Source: Setaria digitata
Lineage: Eukaryota > Nematoda > Chromadorea > Rhabditida > Setariidae
Assembly (NCBI GenBank): GCA_003640385.1
Contig: RCAB01000165.1
Span: forward strand, 1 to 64,000
Direction: 5' to 3'
DNA length: 64,000 bases
How positions within the stretch are numbered: the stretch's first letter is position 1; each line of letters opens with the position of its first letter. Positions 37,518-48,401 of this stretch are shown here, piece by piece. The notes beneath the pieces are model-generated. The model was not told where the DNA came from. It ran no database searches and saw only the letters and a program-made list of their open reading frames with translations. Position numbers and translations under genes: made by a program.

Positions 37518-40500
37518 ATGACAAAACGTCGCGCAACAAACAAAAAACCAAGCGGCTTTAATCGGTCTTTGGGAAATTGCTTAATGAATGAACGTGAAAA
37601 GTCACGTCGACAATACCGCAAAAGGCAGCAGGGCTATGATGCGGAAAATATTGCTGAAATAAATAAGGTAAAACTTTATGGTTACAATTTTGATATGCTT
37701 TGAATTGTAGCACAAGGAATGAGAAACTAGTAGATTTGAAGATTAGATAAAACAGTTATTTCATCTACCTAAAGCACCATTACTGAGTTGAAAATAAAGA
37801 AAAATAAAAATTAGGCATGGATTAGTTAGACAAGAAGGTATTGCGGTTGTAAAAAGTTAATCACACGAGTCACAATTAGTTGGTGTGTAGGATGACATAA
37901 AGCTCTCGACAGGATAAGGTCAGTTTTATATAACTGTGCTAGTAAGTAATTAGATGATTTAGGATAGCCGCTGTGATGTGAGGTAAAATTGAATGGATAA
38001 CTAATTTAAGGTAATGGATAATGAGGGTTGTAATGTGGGAGAATAGTAGGGAGATGTAATTCACTTACAAATTAGACAGCTGAAACATAAGTGGTTGCCA
38101 CAGGATTAATCGTTATTAGTTAAGGTAAGCGATTTTTTTCTGGGAAATTTCTTTGCTGTTAAGGAAAAAAAAAAAAAAAAAATGACACACATATGAATTC
38201 GGTTGATTCCTCTTATGTTCTGAATGAGCATCAATAAATGGGCCTTAGAAACTTTTGTAAACTTTATTTGAGTTCTTGAACTGATTTATTTTACTTGGAC
38301 GCTTTTGCTACAATGAAAAATCAATTTGTTCACACATCCCATCTTTTATATTTATTTTTGAAGAACGTAACACAAAATATTGACTCAGTGACCGATGAAA
38401 CAGGGTTAGAAGAATTTTTGGCGAAGGCTGAACTTGCTGGAACAAATTTTGCTACTGAGCAAGGAGAATTCCGTCTGCTCAGTTTGTTAGTTTTCTCACT
38501 TTTTTTTTTTTTTTTAAATTTTTGGAATCTTAAAATCGTTTGAATTATAATGAGGAAAAGTTTCCTTTATTTGTCTAATTTTCAGAGAAGATACAAAAAC
38601 CGTTGTAAATACTGTTAATTCTGCCCAATCAGTGGACGAGTTGTACAAGAAATATGGTTCCCGACTACGGATTCCTCGTCGACCACCGAAACACACATGG
38701 GAAACAGGGGAAGATTTAACGCAGTTAGAAAAGGAGTATTTTCTAGAATGGCGTAAAGGTCTTGCAGACTTACAAGAGGCATATTTTATTGATAAATTTA
38801 AAATGTTAAACATTTAACTGAGAGGTCACTGCTTCCAGATTATTCAAACAAGATCATTTTCTCTTGTGAGTGGAAGTGGTTTCGTTCGTATAAAGGATAT
38901 TTCTTCTAGATAATTTTTTCTTAATGTCATAATTTTAACTCATTTCAGCTTAATGAATCTGTACGGCTGAACTGCTAATTCAGTACTGCCGGTTACTATT
39001 GTCTCAGTGCTATCCTTATTTGTTCTGAAGTTCATTTTATAGTTGCACTTCAAATACAGTTTAAATCCTCTTTGAACTAATTTTCTAGTTGTTTAGGGTG
39101 ATGGTGTACTATTAACTCCATTTGAAAGGAATTTGGAATTATGGAGGCAACTTTGGCGGGTCATCGAACGAAGTGATATTGTCGTGCAAGTTAGTTTGCG
39201 TTCGATTTTTCTGAGGGTATTTTTGAAGTTTATCTTTCAAAATAACATCCTTCAGATTTGACTCTTGTTAATATGATATGGTGCTACAGTGGAATGTTTT
39301 TGTCTTGTTTAGATTCTCGATGCTCGAAATCCATTATTATTTCGGAACTCAGATTTGGAACTATATGTTAAAGAGTGTGATGTCGCGAAACAAAATATAT
39401 ATTTGATCAATAAAGTTGATTTATTGTCGGATGAACAAGTGGAGTTGTGGAGGAACTGGTTCTTGGAAAACAATCTAGATGCTGTCTTTTGGTATTTATC
39501 TCGAAATTAAAATCTGCTAGTTTTTTGCAGTTCAGATGTCGTAAGAACACCTATTTTAGGTCGGCTTTAGAGTCAGGAATCACCTATACCAACGAAAAGA
39601 TGGAAAAACAAATGATTGAATATAATCGAAATGAATCATGTACTAAGTCTGATGAAACTGAAAGTGTAGTAGAAAATAAGGAGCAGGATTCGGGCGAATC
39701 ATCGAGTAGTGCAAATGGAAACGCTGAATGTGTTGTGTTACAGTGTAATTCTGAAACAGGATTGTCACAAGATGTTGACGTTACGAAAGAAAAAATTCCG
39801 ATTTTGCATTATGCTACCGTAAGTATTTCTAATCGTAATTGGAGTTTTTCTTTATCAATTTCCTCAATTTTCATAATGTGTTGTGCAGAGCTATTTCTGT
39901 GGAAAATAATGACTGCAGGCAGCCACGTATCACTTATCTGCTATAGATTCAATATTGATTGACTAAAAGAATTAAAAGGAAAAAAAAATCTGGAAATAAT
40001 CTTGAACTGATCAGAAAATTGACGAACAAAACATCCAAAGAATTTCCCAGTGGAAAAATCTTTTTAACTGTAACATATGTTTGTCGCTTTCTGCTTAGAT
40101 CATCTAATTGTATGGACGACTTTTAGTTATCTGAACCAAACTTTGCTGTGGAATTTTTAGAGTTTTTGGAGGGTATAGGATGAGACGTTTGGTTCTCAAA
40201 AGAATTTGAAGTTTCCTAAATAGATTTTTTTTGAATAGTTTTTTTCTTTTTTTTTTTTTTTTTTTTTTATAGGAATTGATAACATTTTTCAAATCTCGAT
40301 GTCATATTCAAGCAGGAGACATGGGAAGGCGTCCTGTTGTTGTTGGGATGGTTGGTTATCCAAATGTTGGTAAAAGTTCCACTATAAATAAGCTATTGAA
40401 TCAGAAAAAAGTGTCAGTATCGGCTACACCGGGGAAAACGCGACATCTTCAGACACTAGCAGTTGACGACGAGGTATTTTATAATTCTAGAAGAAAGCTT

Positions 40501-41782
40501 TGAACGCCGAGTTTTTTTTCAGATGTGTAAATTGACCAATTTACTAAAAAAAAAAAAAAATGATTTATGGAAAAGTTTCTAGTTTTTTGCATACATTTTT
40601 AATTAAAATTTTTTTCTCAATTGTTATTTTTTTTTTTAGTTAACTTTGTGTGATTGTCCTGGTCTTGTGATGCCTTCATTTGCACTAAGTCGAAGTGAAA
40701 TGATTTTGAATGGAATTCTTTCAATTGATCATATGCGCGAGTACATATTACCTATCAAGTTACTGTTAACTCGAGTTCCGCAAAGATATTTTGAAAAAAT
40801 TTATTCGATAATGCTGACGGATGTTGCTGATGCTGATGTTGGTGAGAAAACACAACTTAGTGCTCATGATCTGCTTACAGCAGTTGCCTTTATTAGAGGT
40901 TAGTTATTCTTTTGTTTTGGCTTTGTAATTTTTTTTTTTACTATCTTTCTCAAAGTACTGTACTTGGAAAGTTGATTTCTGTTGGCTCAGAAGATTTTTA
41001 TTGCTTTAGAATTTATTTTTGCTTCATTTATAATTGGTTGCTATCATACTATATTTATTTCCAGCTGAGATTAAGTAGAGAGAACGCTCGGTTGCCTTAT
41101 TTGTATTGATACAATCTATAAGAATTTTGCTTCTACTGAATATCAGTGATATAGATTTGTCTGTTTATTATTTATGATAATTTTTATGTCGGATTCGAAT
41201 TAAAATACTTAAGATATTTGTCATTGTATCAAGATGCTGGTTTCAGGGTTCATGTCTTCGTCTGGTGTAGCAGATTGTTCGCGTGCCGCGCGTTTAATAC
41301 TAAAAGATGTTGTAAATGGTAAAGTGAAATGGGTTGCTGCACCTCCGAATATAGATCAAAAGGAGTTTGATAAATTGACTTACAGTATTTTTGATGAGAA
41401 AGAAAAACCGAAGCCAAACAGGGGTATAATGCTACAGGTTTGTGCATCTTTGATATGCTGTAATTATAAGAAATCTCACAAAGTCCATGTGGTTTTCACG
41501 AATTTCTTCAAATTCTACGCAAAGACTCTTAAGTTCTCTATTTGGACATGTAATGTTATTTATTGGTTACAGCTTGAAAAACGTCACCTTTTGCAAGATA
41601 TGAAATCATCAGACAAACTACTCGATGAGCAATTTTTCCTTGGTTCAAGGAGTGAAGTCCATGTTCGTTCCTTGCGCTCTATGCCGACCTTAGCTTCATC
41701 GCAGGAGAATGAAATTCGACCATCAAAGAAACATTTTAATAGAAATAAGCGTCAAAAATTAAGAAGGATTTTCGCTGATTGA
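37518..41782 (+). CDS. lsg-1: Large-subunit GTPase 1 (LSG1), 60S ribosome maturation
   Basis: Cytoplasmic GTPase that, in the characterised family, releases the export adaptor NMD3 from pre-60S particles. Exons: 37518-37667, 38364-38485, 38586-38778, 39097-39189, 39313-39491, 39560-39818, 40273-40473, 40640-40898, 41247-41437, 41573-41782; 618 residues, close to human LSG1. The circularly permuted order of GTPase motifs is visible: NKVD (G4, residues 219-222), FWSAL (G5, about 245-250), GYPNVGKSS (G1, from residue 360), SATPGKTRH (G2), DCPG (G3, residues 404-407). [22 protein letters not shown] and [18 protein letters not shown] match conserved family segments; an acidic/Ser-rich insert follows G5. 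The C-terminal end is lysine-rich. All phases agree if exon 3 ends at a GC donor. rpl-27 lies 0.95 kb downstream on the same strand. Confidence 0.95.
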
Positions 41783-41938
41783 TCTGAACGATTTTTGTCA
41801 GTATATAGATTATCCAGGTAGTGAAAAAAATTTCAGTTATTTCTGTATTCCTGATTTCAACATCACTCAGTTTGGATCTAGGGCGAGCACTGCTATTTCC
41901 TCGTTTTTCCGTTTAGTAATTGTTTTCATTTTACGCTT

Positions 41939-41944
41939 AATAAA
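41939..41944 (+). terminator. Polyadenylation signal of lsg-1
   Basis: AATAAA lies 157 bases past the lsg-1 stop codon. Cleavage is expected shortly after, well before the rpl-27 acceptor at 42720. Confidence 0.6.
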
Positions 41945-42713
41945 GCCTGTGATGGAATTCATGTTAGTGAGTCATATTAATGGTTCTGTCCGTTTCTAAG
42001 AGGATGTACTATCGAAGGTTTCTTGTCATCGTAAAGTGTACTTTTCAGTTCTTGAACTATTTCCGGAATTCTGATTTTTAAGGAAAGATGATAAAGCAAG
42101 TTTTCGTCCCACAGCTGAATAAATTAAATCCTACTGACCATCCCTTTGTATTGTAAACTGGTTTCTGTATAATTTCCCTTCAAATATATGTAGCAAAGAA
42201 TGTTTCTGTGGGAAATCATAGCTCAGCTAGGGAAGCTGAATTTAAAGGATCACATTTATTTGGGAACTTTTATGGACGTTTATTGATTCTGGTTGAGTTC
42301 TTTCCATGTTCAAGTTCTGCTTTTGATGTTTTTTGTGGTTTAAGCACTTTGAAGCATAGGTGTTTGGTGTTTGAAAATTTCTCTCTTTAAATATGGGTTT
42401 AGGGAAATCATGGACTTATTTTCGTGACAAGATATTTGAGGTAACTTGTTTACGGGAAAATGGAATGGCTATTCATGGTAATTGTTGTTCTCAATTCGTT
42501 AAGAATTCGGGTGGGATTCGGCTTTGCACTGTGGGTTGTGTGGTTTGGTTGAATGCGTAATCGATAGCAACTGGTCGGTTAGGTAGAGTTGGTGATGTGC
42601 TAGTTGAGGTGTTCGTTATGTGGCTGGTTTTCTAGTTCTTTTTTTGACATTTAATTGTCAAACTAAGGAAGTATTCAATTGTATGTAGGTGATTATAGTA
42701 CTTTGATGGATTA
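41945..42713 (+). other. lsg-1 to rpl-27 spacer
   Basis: About 0.77 kb between the lsg-1 poly(A) signal and the rpl-27 leader acceptor, GC-richer and more G/T-rich than other intergenic DNA here. It may hold the rpl-27 promoter or be the spacer of a two-gene operon. No coding exon is seen; the 60-codon plus frame at 42208 has no supporting features. Confidence 0.45.
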
Positions 42714-42720
42714 ATTTCAG
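42714..42720 (+). promoter_or_regulatory. Probable trans-splice acceptor of rpl-27
   Basis: ATTTCAG ends at 42720, 16 bases before the ATG at 42737. This is consistent with spliced-leader addition to a short ribosomal-protein leader. Confidence 0.6.
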
Positions 42721-42736
42721 GATAGGTTCTCCTAAA

Positions 42737-45154
42737 ATGGGGAAGATAATGAAACCGGGCAAGGTGGTTCTGGTGCTGGGTGGACGTTTTGCTGGTCGAA
42801 AAGCAATTATTGTGAAAGCGTATGACGAAGGTTCATCTGATCGTGCGTATAGCCATGCCTTAATTGCTGGCATTGACAAGTACCCATTAGCGGTTGGTTT
42901 TTTTTTTTTTACAAACATGCTGAAAAGGTAGGGGAAAGGGACGATAAGGTCGAGAACGGAATACGGAATTTGATCAGTATTGTGGCACTTACTGAAACAA
43001 ATATCAAGGTATCGGCGTCCGAAGTAGAAGCTGTTGACGATCCACGATCCCAACCTTAAATCTGGAGCGCATTGGGCTTGCATTTTCTGCTTTAAATGAT
43101 TGTACTGATATAATTACACGTTGATTTTGGAGTTGCTGCATTATTACTACTCCCGCAAATTTATTGCTTTCTGCGAATCATTGTGATTCCAGGATAGTTT
43201 CTTGTGGTATCAGAGGGGTCCCCGTTCCAGCCGAAATTTTATTTGAATTTTTACCGCAGGAAAATTGCTGAAAGAAGTTTCACGTATGACACCAATTCAC
43301 CCTAAAATTTTTCCATGTAAATTTGTTGTAGTACATATTACATAATGCCATACCACTTTGAAGCAGTTTGGCATTTCTTTCCATAAAATGTACAGTGATG
43401 TAAATGATGAGGAAGTTGTACCCTAAAGGATCCATAATTTCTGTGTGGGCAAAGCTTTTTAACTCTGATACATCAATGTCTTTTCTGGAATTTCTCATGG
43501 TTCTCATAATGATGGCTCTACTTTTGTACAATTATCCTAACATGCGTTAGTTGCCGAAATGATTCTTATATCATTAAATTACAACATAAACTTCTCATCA
43601 GTCAGGTGAACATATTCGTATTTTCTGTCGGTTTTCCAGCGTGTGGTACGAGGCTTATGTAGCTGTTGTACTTACTGCAGTTTTTTCTTGAAGGCTTAGT
43701 ATTTAGACTTACTAGCTCTTGAACTTTGTCGTTAAATGATGTCAAGAATTTTGCAGCTCTGTTGAGACTTTTCAGAACAGTATTGCAGTTGACAGGGCTT
43801 CATCCTTATTGTGTATTATAAATATTTAGCTTTCTCTAAAGGAAATAATAAAACAAACATGGTTTCAGGTGACAAAACGAATGGGTAAGAAAAAAATTAA
43901 AAGTAGGAGCAAGTTGCGTCCATTCGTTGGTATTGCTAGCTATTCAAATTTGCTACCTACTCGGTTGGTTTCGACTTATTATATTTGTAATTTTTTGGAG
44001 TTTTCTTTTTCTTAACAAATACTGTTAAAAACCGCAGTATGAAATTTGTGCTTATAGTATGAAAGTATATAAAAGTATGAAATTTAGTATGAAATTATAG
44101 TATGAAATTTGTGCTCTGTAGATAAGTGTGTTAAATGAATAGATAATTCTCTATAGACATGAGATANGTATGAAAGTATATAAAAGTATGAAATTTAGTA
44201 TGAAATTATAGTATGAAATTTGTGCTCTGTAGATAAGTGTGTTAAATGAATAGATAATTCTCTATAGACATGAGATATAGGGAAAATAAGGATTATCAGC
44301 GTTACTCGGAGCTTTCAGGATAGTGTTACCTCCTCAGGATGGATGGGAGGTTTTGGCCTTTATAGTGTGTTTTCGAATATACAGATATCTCAAAAGGGAA
44401 AAAGGTAAAATCGGTAAAAACTTAGGTGCTGGCATATGGATCTACTTTAATATTATGATGAAAATTTTTTCGGAAATGGGGTTATAAACTGTTTTTATGA
44501 GATGTTTAATCATGGTTTGTACCACAAATTGTTTTACATGACACAGTTGTTTTCATTAGCGAATATTTTTTAGTTTGGGAGAGAGTGAGCTAGCAAGCTT
44601 AAAAATGATATTTCGGTTACTAAGGAGCTATAATAATGCTTATGCATAATCTGCAAAAGCCATGCGAATGATGAGTAATTATGCCCGAAAAGATCCTTAT
44701 AACTTTCGTGTGGGCAAAGCTTTTTAACTCTGACGCAGGTATTCTGGTTCTCTGTTGTGGGTTCTCATGTTTGACTTGGTAAACAATTTATTAGAAAGGT
44801 GGAAGTGAAGATTTCCTTTGGTTTTTAGTTTTTTTGTTGTGGAATTCGGGAAATTCGAATAGTGTTTATTGTTGTAGTTTTGTTGGCTGAATAAAAGAAT
44901 TGGAGAACTCGAGATATTGAAAGTTGCGGTTCACGTACAGAGTAGTTTTTGAATAGACGCCCATAATTATGATCCATATTGTTCCAACTTTTAGATATTC
45001 GGTCGATGTATTATTAGACAAAAACTTGGTCAACAAGGATGTTTTGAAAGAACCTGGAAAAAAACGAAGAGCACGGATAGAAATAAAGACGAAATTTGAA
45101 GAGCGATATAAAACTGGCAAAAATAGATGGTTTTTCACCAAATTACGTTTTTGA
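42737..45154 (+). CDS. rpl-27: 60S ribosomal protein L27 (eL27)
   Basis: Structural protein of the large ribosomal subunit. Exons 42737-42892, 43869-43963 and 44995-45154 join in phase to give 136 residues, the usual length for eL27. Exon 1 encodes [18 protein letters not shown] and [14 protein letters not shown]; exon 2 begins [19 protein letters not shown]; exon 3 ends in the family signature [19 protein letters not shown]. The two introns are 976 and 1031 bp, unusually long for a ribosomal-protein gene, and each contains a C/D-box snoRNA on the sense strand. Intron 2 also contains an N-joined duplication. The gene is convergent with egl-30. Confidence 0.97.
43397..43474 (+). ncRNA. C/D-box snoRNA, SNORD36/snR47-like, in rpl-27 intron 1
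   Basis: Box C ATGATGA lies at 43404-43410 and box D CTGA at 43465-43468. They are enclosed by a perfect 6-bp terminal stem, GATGTA (43397-43402) with TACATC (43469-43474). The antisense element directly abutting box D contains AGCTTTTTAACT, complementary over 12 bases to the conserved 18S rRNA segment AGUUAAAAAGCU. By the box D plus five rule it targets the first A of the A5 run, the residue known as Am668 in human 18S (guides SNORD36A/B) and as the snR47 site in yeast. Intronic location on the host sense strand is the usual arrangement. Boxes, stem and guide are seen directly; function is inferred. Confidence 0.85.
44057..44277. repeat. N-joined 110-bp direct duplication in rpl-27 intron 2 (probable artefact)
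   Basis: Positions 44057-44166 and 44168-44277 are identical by eye and separated by a single N at 44167. Within each copy a GTATGAAA motif recurs. Most likely an unmerged contig overlap, so the true intron is probably about 110 bp shorter. Confidence 0.88.
44663..44737 (+). ncRNA. C/D-box snoRNA, SNORD36/snR47-like paralog, in rpl-27 intron 2
   Basis: Box C ATGATGA lies at 44668-44674 and box D CTGA at 44730-44733. TGCG (44663-44666) pairs with CGCA (44734-44737) as terminal stem. The 22 bases upstream of box D (44708-44729) are identical to those of the intron 1 snoRNA, while the 5' half and the stems have diverged. It is therefore a duplicated snoRNA keeping the same predicted 18S target. 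GATCC in the 5' half is also shared, but I assign no second target. Confidence 0.82.
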
Positions 45155-47165
45155 ATGTATTTTCCTGTTATTTTGTTAATTTAGAGTAACTTAATGTTGA
45201 AAAATTACTTTTTTGTTGATGTAGTCAAGCAAACATCCAATCCCTGAAGGTAGATGAAAACATGTAGATTTTAAATTACTGCCACTGGTAGCTGTTTCGT
45301 AAATGGAAAGCTTAGTACTAATTTATAACAGTATCGACCTGTTCACTCATTGTTAGAGAGGGCTATTGAAACACTTCATGCTTTTGTCTTCTAATTGTGG
45401 ATATTATTGATGGGCAACTTACAAAGTTATTATTGTTACATTTTTATGAAGATTTGGGAAGATCGTATTGTTCTGTTGCGTTCCAACAGTATTAGCTATT
45501 AACGACAATGTCTCTGTGGATTCACGTCCAAGAAAAAAGGCCGAAATTATAGTACGAGTCATGCGGTCTTTTCAGATCTCGTTTCTTCAAGTTTTTAGAG
45601 GGTAATATTTTCACAAATAATGTGAGAAAACATGACATGACTGGATTGGTGCATATGCTTTTTTTTCTGACATTACACGATGTACAAGTTTCAAAGTAAC
45701 GAAGGAAGGGGAACGGGGTCTTTGCACCCTTGAAGACATTCCATCCTCTTTTAAATGATCAAATGAAGTAAAGAGACAATTTTGGGAGTTACATGACCAA
45801 CTGTCAGAATTTCTCCGTCATTAAAATTGCAGCACGAAGTCTTCCACTGCATAACCACATCTGTCCACCTGCAGTGTTGCGCGTCTGCAGCTTTCCTTTG
45901 TAAATTTTTCCTGCCATCCATATTGTTGAAATTATTCATAAAGCTTCGCAAATTTCCTCATTGCGTATTTTAGAATCTTCAAGAACTTTTAATTGCCTAA
46001 ACCACCTGGTTACGTTTGAACTGCTGACGCTGTGCCACGTCTGCCAATTCCCTGCGCTAGCGGCGCACTTTTTCGCAATTACTGCTCTGGAATTTTTACT
46101 AGTAAACAGTGTAACGGTTCATCAATAGCGTTTATGCAAAATATAATTATCATCATATAATAATAAAATTTAAATGACAAGAATTTGTCCGAACTATAAA
46201 AAACGAAAAATAAAGGGAACATGCGCACAGACTGTGAATTCGCAATTTAGAAAAAATTGACAACGGAGCACAGAAATGCAGAAAAAATTATGAACAAAAA
46301 TTTCATTAATTTCATTATAAAGAATTTTGGAATATCGCTACAACTGATCGAACGAATGAAGATGAGGCGGTCGGGAAGAATCGAAATATCCCAACTGAAA
46401 TAACATTACAAACTTTAGTTTCTTTAGCTTATGATGAATCGACTCGGGAATTTTTGCCAAAGATGTTGAGACTGAATTATCCTCGCTGATGTATTATTAT
46501 TATATTTTGCCGTTCCATCATGAATTTACTCTTCTTTTCACAGTTATTTTTCCCACACTTTAAGCTTCAATTTTTGTGAATTTAGTCAATCACATCCTAG
46601 TCAGCAGAGATCGTCGGGAACCCAAATTACAAAAGAGTAGCTTTTAAAAAAAAACAAAAGAAAAGAAAAGAGAAAAAAATAAAAAACAATTCGACTTCCT
46701 CATATCACTAAAATTCACAGAAATTTTACGGTATTTGTAAATTCAAAAAAAAAAAAAAAAAAATTTTGGCCAAAAAGAGAGGAAACGACGAAATGGCACG
46801 TGAACGAGTGGTCACCGATACTGAATTTTATAAAAGATCGAAATTTTTAAAAATTGAAAAATGCATAAAGACAGAATATGCGGAAAAAATGAAGAGGGGA
46901 AGGAAAACAACAAATAATCATTAATATTTATAAAACAAATCGCATGATATAATACGGTATTGGTGATTGTAATTGTAATCATAACTGCAGATAAAGCAAT
47001 TTCTACCGAGGAAAAGGAAAAGATGGAGCAAATCAATGAAACTGGGGATGGAAGTAAAAATTACCGCAAAGTTTTGTAAAAATTTGAGAAGTTTCTTTCG
47101 AAAGTCTTTTTTCGATGATAAATATGCCTAACCCAATGTTGGAAAATGAATCATTCGAGGAAGTG

Positions 47166-47201
47166 CATACATATGTATATATATATATATACATATGTAT
47201 G
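47166..47201. repeat. Perfect 36-bp palindrome
   Basis: The sequence starts CATACATATGTATATA and is its own reverse complement over 36 bases, centred on a TA run. It could extrude as a cruciform; more likely it is simple-repeat drift. No associated gene. Confidence 0.8.
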
Positions 47202-48378
47202 ACAATTGCGCCTAAAATGTTCGTAGAATGAAAAAAATATTTCAAGGAAAAAAAAATATGTCATGTAATAACAGCGCCTACGTCAATGTATAACCATATT
47301 GAAAACAGTGAATTGTATAATGAAACAAAGAAGAAAATAATAGGAAATTGAAATATATATTATGAGCAGTGAGCAAAAAATATTGCTTTTTCTCTTTTGA
47401 CTTTAAACCGAGTGATAGAATCAATATGGCTCCCTCTTCTACGCATTCATTTCCTGTCAAATTTTTCAGCTGAAAGAAAAAATTGACCTAATTTTCTACA
47501 TGTGCGGTTTATATCGCATCATAAGATGAAAAGTTGCCAGCATTTTGATTAATAATTCATGATATCGTAACTTTTTAAAGTGTAATTCGATTCTGAAACA
47601 AGTTTCATAGGCTATCCTGTATTATAAGGCCATTGACGCCTCTGAACATATTCCTCGCCATTCAGGTAAAATTCAATTTTCTAACAAGAATCGAAAGAAA
47701 AAAGAAAATTTCTTTTGTTCTTCATAAAAAGTAAACAAAGTCATATATACTACGGGTGGTATAGATAAACTGCTTGAGAAGAACTGTTCGGTGTCGAAAA
47801 CTTTGTTTCTAATAAGAAATATTAAGACTTTCCCTTCGACGGAAGGAATCATAAATACTGGAGAGAAATTGCAAATATCGAATGGAATTTTATACTAATT
47901 AGACAAAGTTATCCAAAAATTACATGTCCAAACTTCTATCCAAATTGCTCGAAAATTATTAAACGAAATAAAAGTGTTATATTTCTCTTTCTGAAAAGAA
48001 AAAAAAAAAATTTGAAAAATTATAGAAAGAAAACAAAACTATGCTTTCTTCCAAGGATTCAGAATGTATCGTATATAAAAAAAATCATTTAATTATAATG
48101 ATAACGAAAAAAAAAAAAAAAAAAAAAAACAGAACAAGTAATCAAAAAGTTGAACGGCAGCAGGATAACAGGAATAATGATAATTAACCAGTCAATCAAT
48201 TTATTATCATAATAGCTGGTAAGAAAATGCATTAACGGATCATTATCATTATCATTATTATTATCAGAATCGACCGCTTCAAATTTCACAGAGTTACCAA
48301 CCTCATTTTATAAAATTATCGGGAGCACACTTTTCAAGCTAAAGTTTTCCTTCTTTTTATCACCGTTGGTATGACAGT

Positions 48379-48401
48379 GATGATGATGATGATGATGATG
48401 A
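48379..48401. repeat. GAT trinucleotide microsatellite
   Basis: Seven to eight perfect GAT units followed by degenerate GAT copies to about 48417. Simple repeat in the convergent intergenic region. Confidence 0.85.

Noticed and set aside
42658..43083. 141-codon minus-strand frame opposite rpl-27 exon 1
   Set aside because: Shadow of the rpl-27 coding exon and its GC-rich intron start; no family resemblance.
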